Of a stretch of DNA of 64,000 nt, positions 15,937 through 24,122 are shown one piece after another; the first letter of the stretch is position 1; each line of letters starts with the position of its first letter. The notes below the pieces were generated by a model that saw only the letters and a list, made by a program, of their open reading frames with translations, was not told where the DNA came from and ran no database searches. Both the position numbers and the translations under genes were made by a program. The DNA is from Nonomuraea endophytica (GTDB taxonomy: Bacteria > Actinomycetota > Actinomycetes > Streptosporangiales > Streptosporangiaceae). The stretch lies in NCBI RefSeq assembly GCF_014203235.1, contig NZ_JACHIN010000019.1, positions 62,001-126,000 of the forward strand. Direction: 5' to 3'.

Positions 15937-16452
15937 ATGTTCGCGAGGTTCACCGACTCTGCTCGTCATGCCTTCGTCACTGCCGGAGTGCTCGCCTTGG
16001 AGGCTGGGCACGGGCGGTTGGGCACTGACATGTTGCTGCTGGCTCTGGCTGAGACGCGGCCGTTCTCGCTGGATTCGTTCACCGCCACCGCTGCTTCGCT
16101 GCGGGAGCGGCTCGAACTTCGGGACACTCGGGCTTTGCTGGCTGGGCTGGGGATCTCGCTTGACGACGTGCGTCAGCGGACCCTGCCTGGTGTGGGGGAG
16201 TGGCGGCTCACCCGCCATCGGCTGCGGCCTCTGCGTGTCGTCCTTTATGGGCCTCGAGGGGAGATCGCTTTGACCGGGGGTGCTCGGAAGGTGGTCGAGG
16301 TGGCTTTGTGGCGGCCTGGGGCTGTTACCGGGGAGAGCTTGTTGTGGGGGTTGCTGGCGGATGGGGGCAACGGGGCTGCTCGGCATCTGCAGGGGGCTGG
16401 GGTGAATGTGCGGGCGCTGGTGAACGAGGTACGCATGCCCACCCGCCCCTAA
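15937..16452 (+). CDS. Clp N-terminal (ClpR) domain protein
   Basis: A 171-residue protein that opens with a Clp repeat: MFARFTDSARHAFVTAGVLA, then GHGRLGTDMLLLALAE. This is the substrate/adaptor-binding module found at the N-terminus of ClpA/ClpC. A second, weaker repeat lies near the end (TGESLLWGLLADGGNGAARHL). No AAA domains follow, so it is not an unfoldase and may act as an adaptor or sensor. GGGAGG lies directly before the ATG, two bases after the HTH stop, so the two genes form an operon. Its TAA overlaps the stop of a possible convergent small gene (CTAA, 16449-16452). Confidence 0.85.
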   Translation: MFARFTDSARHAFVTAGVLALEAGHGRLGTDMLLLALAETRPFSLDSFTATAASLRERLELRDTRALLAGLGISLDDVRQRTLPGVGEWRLTRHRLRPLRVVLYGPRGEIALTGGARKVVEVALWRPGAVTGESLLWGLLADGGNGAARHLQGAGVNVRALVNEVRMPTRP

Positions 16453-16766
16453 CCTTTCACCGTCCCACCACCCCACCGCTTACCTTTTCGCCGCCGCATC
16501 ACGATCACCGCCCCCGTCACCACTCCGTACACCACCCCGCCGACCATCAGCACTCCGATCCCCCGGCCACCACCCCGCCAACCGGCCGCGACCCGCCAAC
16601 CGGCCACCACCCCGCCCACCATCACCACCCCGCGCCTACCGGCCACCACCTCGCCCACCATCACCACCCCGCGCCTACCGGCCACCACCTCGCCCACCAT
16701 CACCACCCCGCCCGACCCCACCGCGCCGCGCGGCCACTTCCCGATCCATCCGCCCTCGCCCAGCAC
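16449..16766 (-). CDS. Possible small repeat-containing membrane protein
   Basis: An open frame of about 105 residues from GTG 16766, which is preceded closely by GGAGGGG, a near-perfect ribosome-binding site. The middle consists of 13-residue repeats (GVVMVGEVVAGRR) encoded by 39-bp tandem DNA repeats. The C-terminus looks like a genuine membrane helix with a basic anchor (VVYGVVTGAVIVMRRRKGKR). The stop overlaps that of the convergent Clp-N gene. The extreme strand bias could also make such a frame by chance, so this is tentative. If real, it is an unrecognised small membrane protein. Confidence 0.35.
   Translation of the reverse strand: MLGEGGWIGKWPRGAVGSGGVVMVGEVVAGRRGVVMVGEVVAGRRGVVMVGGVVAGWRVAAGWRGGGRGIGVLMVGGVVYGVVTGAVIVMRRRKGKRWGGGTVKG
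16592..16712. repeat. 39-bp tandem repeats, C-rich strand
   Basis: Two exact 39-bp copies (16614-16652 and 16653-16691) begin GCCCACCATCACCACCCCGC. A third, partial copy starts at 16692 and a degenerate partial copy lies upstream from about 16592. The period is a multiple of three and stays in frame with the minus-strand reading frame 16449-16766. Around it (16480-16900) the + strand is strongly C-rich. Confidence 0.9.
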
Positions 16767-17094
16767 CACCCCTCCGTGACCCCCGGACAGCTACGGTCCG
16801 CATCGGGCCACCCCGGCCACCACCAGCCCTGCTGGGACCACCCCGCCACCCGCCACCCGCTCGCCGCCGAGCCTTCACCGCCCTGCCCAGCTGTCGACAC
16901 TGGGCATCGCCCGGTCCGTCCCACGCTGAGCCACCCGACCACCGTCACCTCTTTCGTGGGCCCCGCACCCGGTCCTTGCATGCCCAGGCAGCCGCCAGGT
17001 TTCCCGGTGTTTCACGGCCTATCGTTGGCCGTACCCGCGCAGACCCTTCGTGAGGCGGGGGCGGTCCCTTCGCGATGTCGCGGCGTCCGGGGTG
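16767..17094. other. Intergenic C-rich stretch without a supported gene
   Basis: This 330-bp stretch lies between the possible small membrane gene and the end of the sigma-factor gene. Reading frames exist on both strands but give low-complexity Pro/His or Gly/Arg text without start signals. I see no RNA gene, terminator with a T-tract, or mobile-element end. Confidence 0.5.
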
Positions 17095-17973
17095 TCAGAC
17101 GAGCCGCTCGAGCTTGTCCGGGTTGGCCATCAGATAGATCGTCTCGATCCGCCCATCCACGACCAGCAGCGACAACACCGTCACCACCCGACCCCCCACG
17201 ACCATCACCACGGCCGGAGCGGCATTGATCTCCTCGATCCGGAGCTCCACCCCGGTTTCACCCGGCATCCCGATAGATGCCATGAACTTCGCGATGTTGT
17301 CCGGAGTGGTGATCGACATGAGGAACCGCGTGACGTTGTCCACGCCGAACAACACCCGCAGCGCCGCCCGAGCCTTCCCGCCACCGTCGCTGACGACCGT
17401 CACGTCCTGCGACAACATGGCGATCAAATCGTCAAGATCACCGTTCATGGAAGCGTTGATGAACCGCTCGGTCATCTCCCGCCGCTCACCCCGATCCGTG
17501 GCGAACCGAGGCCGCTTCTCCTGCACATGCTCCCGAGCCCGCCGAGCCAACTGCCGAGTAGCAGGCTCAGCCCGTCCAATGATCTCGGCGATCTCCGCGA
17601 ACGGCATGTCGAAGGCCTCCCGCAACACGAACACTGCCCGCTCAAGCGGAGACAACGTCTCCAACACGACCAGCATGGCCAGCTCAACAGACTCGGCCAG
17701 CTCAACATGCTCAGCCACATCCGGACCAGTACTGATCGGCTCAGGCAGCCAAGGCCCCACATAGGCCTCCCGCCGAGACTTGGCCCAGCGCAACCGATCG
17801 ATGGCCAGCCGGGAAGTAACCCTGATCAAATAGGCTTTGGGATCCTCCACAGCCCCCTGATCCACCCCAGACCAGCGCAACCACGCCTCTTGCACAACAT
17901 CTTCGGCATCGGCCATGGATCCGAGGATCCGATAGGCGACCCCGGTCAGCAGATGGCGGTACTCCTCGAACAT
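17095..17973 (-). CDS. ECF41-type RNA polymerase sigma factor (SigJ-like) with C-terminal SnoaL-like domain
   Basis: A 292-residue extracytoplasmic-function sigma factor. Region 2 (FEEYRHLLTGVAYRILGSMADAEDVVQ, split here by domain) and region 4 (LSPLERAVFVLREAFDMPF, then IAEIIGRAEPATRQL) are intact. The C-terminal extension of about 110 residues has the ECF41 hallmarks: WLPEP in the linker, DGGGK (SDGGGKARA) and the final NPDKL. In this family the extension acts as a built-in regulator instead of an anti-sigma factor. I chose ATG 17973 because an ECF41-like promoter lies immediately before it. The usual neighbouring partner (an oxidoreductase/epimerase-type gene) is absent; the neighbour is a tRNA gene. 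Confidence 0.92.
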   Translation of the reverse strand: MFEEYRHLLTGVAYRILGSMADAEDVVQEAWLRWSGVDQGAVEDPKAYLIRVTSRLAIDRLRWAKSRREAYVGPWLPEPISTGPDVAEHVELAESVELAMLVVLETLSPLERAVFVLREAFDMPFAEIAEIIGRAEPATRQLARRAREHVQEKRPRFATDRGERREMTERFINASMNGDLDDLIAMLSQDVTVVSDGGGKARAALRVLFGVDNVTRFLMSITTPDNIAKFMASIGMPGETGVELRIEEINAAPAVVMVVGGRVVTVLSLLVVDGRIETIYLMANPDKLERLV

Positions 17974-17981
17974 AGAAGGTA

Positions 17982-18009
17982 GACGTATCACACGGGGTTT
18001 GGCGTGACA
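17982..18009 (-). promoter_or_regulatory. ECF41-type promoter in front of the sigma gene itself
   Basis: On the minus strand, TGTCACG (18003-18009) and CGTC (17982-17985) are separated by 17 bp. This matches the published ECF41 target pattern, a TGTCAC-type -35 and a CGTC -10. The CGTC ends eight bases before the ATG at 17973, which predicts a leaderless or nearly leaderless autoregulated transcript. The -35 lies 41 bp from the divergent tRNA-Ala gene and probably within its promoter. Confidence 0.65.
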
Positions 18010-18050
18010 TGAGGCCCTCCAAGTTCCGATACACTTGTGCCGTACCGCAA

Positions 18051-18123
18051 GGGGCTATGGCGCAGTTGGTAGCGCGCTTCCATGGCATGGAAGAGGTCTG
18101 GGGTTCGAATCCCCATAGCTCCA
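18051..18123 (+). tRNA. tRNA-Ala (anticodon GGC), copy 1
   Basis: A complete 73-nt cloverleaf. The acceptor stem GGGGCTA/TAGCTCC contains the G3·U70 wobble pair that identifies tRNA-Ala, followed by discriminator A73. The anticodon loop ATGGCAT gives anticodon GGC, and the T-arm GGTTCGAATCC is canonical. The 3′ CCA is not encoded. A TACACT -10-like box (18030-18035) lies 15 bases upstream. It is followed by a 260-bp repeat shared with copy 2 at 55677-55749. Confidence 0.97.
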
Positions 18124-18383
18124 CAAGCAAGGTCTTTCACATCAGCGCGCTACGCGCGTCTGGTAGTTCCAGGCGTTTCTCCAGTCGAGTTGAAGCTCGA
18201 CCCCTGAAGGTCCTCCCTCCGGTCGGGCGCTTTCCTGGGCCAAAGGCATGGAGATTCGCGCGTTCTTCTGGGGTCCCACCCGTTGCCCGGCTGGGTGGTT
18301 GGGCAGTTGGACCCCGCCCTGGACAATGGTCCTCGCTGCGCTCGGGCGCTTTGACCGTGCGCCTTCGGCGCGCAGCTTGCGCG
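18124..18383 (+). repeat. tRNA-Ala 3′-flank repeat, copy A
   Basis: The 260 bases after this tRNA are clearly homologous, with nearly the same length, to those after the second tRNA-Ala (55750-56010). Long exact blocks include AGGCGTTTCTCCAGTCGAG and CGCGCGTTCTTCTGG. The element contains several short GC hairpins, including CGC-CTTCGG-type loops near its end. Its open frames are not conserved between copies, so it looks non-coding: a processed 3′ trailer, a structured RNA, or a relic of a tRNA-targeting element. Confidence 0.85.
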
Positions 18384-19482
18384 TCTGATGAGGCGTGGAT
18401 TCGCTTTGGCGAGGCCAGGCGCCTAGGTCGCGTAGGTGGACAAAGTGACTCGTTGACCCTTGCCACAGACCCCTATGCGCTCTCGACGCGCTCGCAGCGC
18501 GGGCAGGTTGAGGCCCCCATCGGAAGAAGCGTCATAGCGATTGTCGGCGTGCGAACCCTTCCTGAGTCAGGCTGCTTTGCAGGCCCAGATAGTTACCGTG
18601 TTCGGCGAACGCGAGCACCACTACCGCTCCCTTGAGTCCGCCCGGGTCGAAGAGCGCGACGGCGTGACGGAGGAAGGGAGCGGTCTCGTCCCTGGCGGCG
18701 AGCCCGACGTTCCTGCGAGAAAGAAGTCCAGGAGCTCGGCCTCGCCCGGTACAAGCCGGGCGTCCAGCCAGCTCAGCGAGGCACCGGTGAGATCGTCGAC
18801 AGCCGGGATCGGCATGAGTCGGCGCGCCGGATTCGGGCAGTTGGTCTCCGCCTTCTCGAGTACGACGCAGATTCTCCTCGAGAACGACGCCGGTTCTGTT
18901 GCGCTCCTCCACTAGATCGCCCAGCAAGGATCTGAGACGCTCAGGGCTCTCGCCGAGCCAGAGCCGGCGCAGCCGTCCACGAACAGGCTTCTCGCCATCG
19001 CGCCGAGGACCGTGCCGCCGAACCCCGGCGCCGATCATCGACTCGGCGCAGTCGTATCGCTGGCGGGCCGACATGAACGTCGGCCCGCCCAGGAGTCGGT
19101 CCGGACCGACTCCAGGGGCGGGCAGTTGACCAGGCAGCTCGTCGAGGTGGAGCCGCAGTGGCCCTCCGCAACCGGCCCGTCCGCGTGCTGGGCTCTCGCC
19201 CGTCGGGTCGCTCCTGCTCCTCCATTCCGTGCCCGTCGAGAGCCACGACCAGGGCAGATGATCGCAGCGTCATCGCGATGGCCGACGATTCAGCGTCCCG
19301 CTCTTGCTCGGCGAACATGGGGGCGTAGAGCAAGGGTGGCTGCAGCGGCCACGTCTGCGAGCGCGCGAGAAGCTCACGGCGCCGCGTTGCGGGGACGAGG
19401 ACCCAGGCCAAAGCAGCGCACGGTAAATCACGATTCGGCGTCGGGCGTGTGCGGCGAGTACGGCGGGGGCATCGACGCGCAC
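18384..19482. other. Gene-poor, decayed stretch before the STAND gene
   Basis: About 1.1 kb between the tRNA flank and the trypsin-STAND gene has no intact gene I can support. Third-position GC is lower and frames alternate, as in decaying coding DNA. A minus-strand relic is described separately (18532-18830). The + frame running in from 19012 into the STAND gene shows no protein-like composition before 19483 and I treat it as untranslated. The AT-richer patch AAATCACGATTCGG near 19425 may hold the STAND promoter. Confidence 0.5.
18532..18830 (-). pseudogene. Probable decayed coding relic, family unknown
   Basis: Protein-like text with good codon bias appears in pieces on two minus-strand frames. 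One piece reads DDLTGASLSWLDARLVPGEA (near 18720-18810). After a frame change, the other reads ARDETAPFLRHAVALFDPGG and FAEHGNYLGLQSSLTQEGFA (18532-18700). This pattern suggests a frameshifted gene whose N-terminus has degraded. I cannot assign a family. It could be a former island or XRE-associated gene. Confidence 0.3.
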
Positions 19483-22400
19483 ATGAGTCTGGAGGACCTG
19501 CTGTATCGCAGCGCGGTGCCGATCCGCTGCGGCGGGACTGCCGGGACCGGGGTCTTCGTGGCACCCAACACCATTCTGACGTGCGCGCACGTGGTCCCCG
19601 GCGACGAGGTGACCATCATCTGGGCAGGGCGCGAGGTCGGTGTCACGGTGCGGGAACGGCTGCCGGACATGACGGACAGGCGGGCGGATCCGTATCCGGC
19701 GCCGGATCTGGCGTTCCTGGAGACGCCGGACCTGCCGGGCCACCCGTACGTGGAGCTGGATCGGGAGGTGCCGCGCTCGGGGTATGACGGGGACGGGCTG
19801 TGGGCGGTCGGGTTCACCCAGGCGTACCAGGAAGGCGCTTGGACGCGGGAGGAGCTCCGGATCACCACGACGGGGGCGGCGGACGGTCTTCTGCTGCGGG
19901 TCACCGGGGATCGTATTCTGCCGGGCATGAGCGGGGCGCCGGTGCTGAACGTGCGGACAGGCCGGGTGTGCGGGCTGATAAAGCGGACCGCGGACGAGCG
20001 TGTCCCCAACGGCGGGTGGTTCGTGCCGCTGGCGCCCTTGGTCGCGGCTGTTCCGTCCCTGTACGCCGCCGCGGGGCCCAGCGAGGGATGGCGGGAGGAA
20101 CGCCGCAGGGCTATCGGGCCGGCTCTGGAGCAGCTTCTGGTGGTGGAGCAGCCGGAGCATCCGACCAGCGAGGAAGCCGGGCCGTCGTGGCCGCTGCGGG
20201 CTGAGTACAAGGTGGTGCCCTTCCACGGGCGCGACGGGTTTCTGGAGGAGTACGTCGCCTGGTGCGAGCGCGCGGGGCCGGTGACGTTACGCCTGCTCAC
20301 CGGTCAGGGCGGTACGGGCAAGACCCGGCTGGCGCTGGAACTGGTGAGCAGGATGATCGAGCGCGGCTGGATCGCCGGGCTGCTCGAGTCCAAGGTCGCC
20401 TGTGGGGGTGCGGCGGACCGGGCGCTGGAACTGGCCGAGCAGCTCGGCCGGGTCGGTGAGGACGCGCTGGTGGTGATCGACTACGCCGAGGGCCGGCCGG
20501 AACTGGCCGATCTGCTTGACCGGCTCGCGGACATTCCGCTCTCCACGGAGCAGCGGTTACGGGTGCTGCTGCTGGCACGCCACCACGGCGAGTGGTGGAC
20601 GACGATCCTGCCGTCGCGGCTGGGGCAGCGGCGGATGCGGCAGTTCGTGGAGCGGCGCGAGACCGTCCACGAGCTGCCCGGCCTCAGCGACTCGATCTCC
20701 GACCAGCACAAGGAGTTCGCCCTGGCATGTACGGCGTTCGCGCAGGTGCACGGGTTGCCGGGCACTCCGTCGACCACGCTGGTCCCGGCCGGCGACCGGC
20801 CTCCGGTGCTCCAGGTGCACGCTGCGGCGTTGCTGGCCGTGTTGCGCGCCGAGGAGGAACCGGTGGAGGCGGACCACGTCGACATCCGGGACGTGCTCGA
20901 GGGGATCCTGGCGCGGGAGAACCGGTTCTGGACGCGCAGCGTGGCCGCGCGCGGGCTGACGGGGATGGGCCAGACCACCCACAAGCAGGCCGTCGCGCTG
21001 ACGGCGCTGGTGGGCGCGGACGACGCGCGCTCCGCCGCGGCGCTGCTCAGGAACGTGTTCGAGCTGACCAAGGCGCACAGCATCGAGGTGGCGGCCTGGC
21101 TGAGCGAGCTGTATCCCGTGCGCTCGACCGACGAGTCACGGTACTGGGCTCCGCTGCGTCCGGACATCCTCGGTGAGTATCTGATCGTTCAGGTGTTCTC
21201 CGGGCATCCGGAGCTGGCGGACACGGCGCTGGACGGGCTGCCGGAGGACAAGCTGGCCAACGCCCTGATCGTCCTCACGCGGGCGTGCGCGCACAGCTCG
21301 AAGAAGGCCAGGCCGTTGCTGGCGCGGCTGCTGCGCGCGGACCGCCTCGCGCTGGCGGTCAGGACGGCGCCGAAGGCGGGTGAGCCGCTCGGCGCGGTCA
21401 TCAGGGACGTCGTCGCCGAGAGCGACCTGGACGACGAGGTGATGCAGGACATCGTGGACGCGCTGCCGAACGGCAGCGTCGAGCTCAACCCGCTGATGGC
21501 GTACATCCTGCGGCTGATCACGCAGGAGACGGCTTCGCTGCAGTTGGACGACCGGCAGCTGGCCGGGCTGCACGAGGGGAGCGGCAACCAGCTCATGCTG
21601 ATGGGCGAGCTGACCGAGGCGCTGGCGCACCTGACCGAGGCACTGCGGTTGTACGAGGGGCTGCATCGGGCAGAGCCCGAGACGTACCGCGCGGATCTGG
21701 TGGACGTCCTGTCGTCGCTGACGCTGGGCCTGGCCAACGCGGGCCGCGCCGAGGAGTCGCTTCGGGTGGCGGAGCGCATCAGGGAGCTGGTGCGCGGCCT
21801 GGAGGATCTGCCGGTGACCAGCGCGACAGCCCTCGTCTCCGTGGGCGAGGTGCTGCACAGCCTGGGACGGATCCAGGACGCGAAGCAGGTGCTGGACGAG
21901 GGCATCGAGCTCATGGACGGCTTCGCCGACCTGGACCCGGACCTCATGGCGTTGCGCGCCACGGCGCAGGCCACCCGGGCGACGATCCTGATCGCGCAAG
22001 GTCTGATCACCGAGGCGTACGACAGCGTCGGCGAGGCCCATCGGGCCGTGGCGCCGCTGGTCGAGGCAGAGCCTGACCACTTCGCGATCGAGTTCGCGCA
22101 CGTGGCGACGATACGGTCGGTGCTGGCGCTGATGTTCCAGGAGGTCACCGCCGCTGACCTGGTCGACGACACGGTGGTACGGCTGCGCAGCCTCATCGAC
22201 CACGGCTTCGGGCTGCTCAGCCCGCACTTCGTCCTTCTGCTGATCTGCCAGGCAGGCACCGCGTTCGAGAAGGGCGATCTGGCGAGGGCGCGCAGGCTGT
22301 CGATCGAGGCTGTGACCGTGACCCGCAGGCAGACCGAGTCCGGCCATCATCGGATGGGGCAGTTGCTGGTGCATGCCCTCGCCACGCAGGCGGAGATGGG

Positions 22401-24024
22401 CGCGCGGCTACCGGGCTTCCTCGACACGCTCATTCCGCAGGCACGTGAGCGGCTGTCCGGTGGCCCGGTGCCGGAGGCGGAGCTGATCGGGCAGATCGCC
22501 TTGGAGGCGCAACGGCTGACAGAGGAGGCCGACGGCTCGCTGGTGAACCGGGTGTTCATGCTGCAGCGGGCGGCCAAGGCGGCGTTCGCGGCCGGAGATC
22601 GCATCGCGGCGATCTCGCTCGGGCGACAGGCGCAGCAGATGTTCCAGGACGCCTACGAGGCGGGCATGGCCGAGAACATGCTGCCCGGCCCCGATCTGCA
22701 CCACGAGCTGAGCGAGTTCCTGGCCGCCGACGAGCAGCACGAGGCGGCGCGTGACCTCGCCGAGCGGGCGGTGCGGCTGCAGGAGGATCTGGTCAGAGCC
22801 GATCGGGCGACCCAGCACGCGATGGATCTGGTGCGGATGTGGCGTGACCTGGCGCGTAAGGAGCTGCGGCTGGGCCGTGCCGCCGAGATGTTGTTGGCCG
22901 TGACCCGGGCCGCCGAGCTGGCCGAGCGCCAGGCGGACGACCTGCCCGAGCAGTTCGGCCCGCTGCTGGCACGCGCCAGGTTCGAGCACGCTGACGCCCT
23001 GCATCGGCTCGGCCGGGACGAGGAGGCGGCGGAGCTGCTCGATTCGGTGTACGCCCGGCACCGGCTGCGGCCTGAGCTGCTGCGCGAACAGGATCCGGAG
23101 CTGATCGCCGAACTGCTCATGGCGCACGCCCGGCTGCTGTCGGGCATGCACCGGACGTCCGAGGCCGCGCGGACACTGGCGGATCGTATCGCGTGGGAGC
23201 CCGAGGGCGTGCGGCCGGGGCTGATGATCCTGCCGCTCTTCCGGCTCTGCGACGCGCTGCTCGAACTGGGCCATGCGGAAGAGGCCGCCACGGCGGCGGC
23301 GCGAACGGTGGTTCTGGCGCGTACGGCCGGCCGCCCGGGGCAGGTGGCGCGCGCGCTGCGCACGCAGGCGATCTGCCTGTTCCATCAGGGCGCCCGCCAT
23401 GCCGAGGCGACCGCCCTGATGATCGAGGCACTGGCCGCGTACCGGGAGCTGAGCCTGTCGGAGCCGGTGCACGCGCGGGCCGAGGTGCTGGCCGTGCTCG
23501 GCCTGCTGACCGTGGCGGAGATGTCGGCGCTGCACTGGGCGCGGGCACTGGAGTACTGCGACGAACTCGTGGCCGCGACGAACGGCGGGCAGGAGCGGGG
23601 CGCGACGTCCTGGCTGGTGCGGCGGGCGGAGATCCTCGCCGCGCTGGGCGCGCACGACCGCGCGCGGGCCGATGCGGAAACGGCCATTGCCTGTTATCGG
23701 ACCACCCTGCCCCCGGACGACGCGGGCCTTCAGCAGGCGCTGGCGACGTACGCGCGGCACCTGCTGAAGGGGGAACGGCCGCGGGAGGCGCTCGACGCGG
23801 TCAACGAGAGCGAATCGCTCGCCCATCGCCTGGTACGGGCCGATCCGGCCGAATACGGCGAGCGCCTGATCGAGGCCATGGAACTACGCATTTCGGTAAT
23901 GCGTGCGCTCGAAATGCCAACCGAAACGGAAATTAACACCGTCCACATCATGGGTGCGCATCTGAAGATCGACATTAGTGACCGCCCCTTTTTCGCTGGG
24001 CCGAAATCCCAATCTGGCTCTTGA
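19483..24024 (+). CDS. Trypsin-like protease / STAND NTPase / TPR protein
   Basis: A 1,513-residue multidomain protein. Residues 1 to about 200 form a trypsin-like domain with a complete triad: His36 (LTCAHVVPGD), Asp75 (PAPDLAFLE) and Ser150 (PGMSGAPVL). Residues about 245-600 are a STAND P-loop NTPase with Walker A GQGGTGKT (274-281) and Walker B LVVIDYAE (Asp333). From about 700 to the end come degenerate helical TPR-like repeats (for example QLMLMGELTEALAHLTEALR). There is no signal peptide, so it is cytosolic. In such proteins the repeats sense a trigger, the NTPase oligomerises, and the N-terminal module is the effector; here that would be proteolysis. I chose ATG 19483 because the domain begins there. 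Intact and under coding constraint throughout. Confidence 0.93.
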   Translation: MSLEDLLYRSAVPIRCGGTAGTGVFVAPNTILTCAHVVPGDEVTIIWAGREVGVTVRERLPDMTDRRADPYPAPDLAFLETPDLPGHPYVELDREVPRSGYDGDGLWAVGFTQAYQEGAWTREELRITTTGAADGLLLRVTGDRILPGMSGAPVLNVRTGRVCGLIKRTADERVPNGGWFVPLAPLVAAVPSLYAAAGPSEGWREERRRAIGPALEQLLVVEQPEHPTSEEAGPSWPLRAEYKVVPFHGRDGFLEEYVAWCERAGPVTLRLLTGQGGTGKTRLALELVSRMIERGWIAGLLESKVACGGAADRALELAEQLGRVGEDALVVIDYAEGRPELADLLDRLADIPLSTEQRLRVLLLARHHGEWWTTILPSRLGQRRMRQFVERRETVHELPGLSDSISDQHKEFALACTAFAQVHGLPGTPSTTLVPAGDRPPVLQVHAAALLAVLRAEEEPVEADHVDIRDVLEGILARENRFWTRSVAARGLTGMGQTTHKQAVALTALVGADDARSAAALLRNVFELTKAHSIEVAAWLSELYPVRSTDESRYWAPLRPDILGEYLIVQVFSGHPELADTALDGLPEDKLANALIVLTRACAHSSKKARPLLARLLRADRLALAVRTAPKAGEPLGAVIRDVVAESDLDDEVMQDIVDALPNGSVELNPLMAYILRLITQETASLQLDDRQLAGLHEGSGNQLMLMGELTEALAHLTEALRLYEGLHRAEPETYRADLVDVLSSLTLGLANAGRAEESLRVAERIRELVRGLEDLPVTSATALVSVGEVLHSLGRIQDAKQVLDEGIELMDGFADLDPDLMALRATAQATRATILIAQGLITEAYDSVGEAHRAVAPLVEAEPDHFAIEFAHVATIRSVLALMFQEVTAADLVDDTVVRLRSLIDHGFGLLSPHFVLLLICQAGTAFEKGDLARARRLSIEAVTVTRRQTESGHHRMGQLLVHALATQAEMGARLPGFLDTLIPQARERLSGGPVPEAELIGQIALEAQRLTEEADGSLVNRVFMLQRAAKAAFAAGDRIAAISLGRQAQQMFQDAYEAGMAENMLPGPDLHHELSEFLAADEQHEAARDLAERAVRLQEDLVRADRATQHAMDLVRMWRDLARKELRLGRAAEMLLAVTRAAELAERQADDLPEQFGPLLARARFEHADALHRLGRDEEAAELLDSVYARHRLRPELLREQDPELIAELLMAHARLLSGMHRTSEAARTLADRIAWEPEGVRPGLMILPLFRLCDALLELGHAEEAATAAARTVVLARTAGRPGQVARALRTQAICLFHQGARHAEATALMIEALAAYRELSLSEPVHARAEVLAVLGLLTVAEMSALHWARALEYCDELVAATNGGQERGATSWLVRRAEILAALGAHDRARADAETAIACYRTTLPPDDAGLQQALATYARHLLKGERPREALDAVNESESLAHRLVRADPAEYGERLIEAMELRISVMRALEMPTETEINTVHIMGAHLKIDISDRPFFAGPKSQSGS

Positions 24025-24122
24025 AAACCAGTCGTGCTACTTTCTCCGCATCGACGGTGCCTGGGGGGGCTTCCACCGATCTGCGCCTACGGTAAGTGGA
24101 GGTGCGAAGGGCCTTGTTCGTC

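Noticed and set aside
16592..16712. Could the 39-bp repeats be a CRISPR array?
   Set aside because: The copies are directly tandem with no spacers between them, and no cas gene is present.
16200..17228. Long + strand open frame with His/Pro-rich repeats
   Set aside because: It starts inside the Clp-N gene, follows a C-rich strand, ignores the sigma-factor gene on the other strand, and has no start signals.
19012..19482. N-terminal extension of the trypsin-STAND protein
   Set aside because: The frame is open upstream but the text is Arg/Pro-rich and unlike a domain; the protease fold begins at the ATG at 19483.
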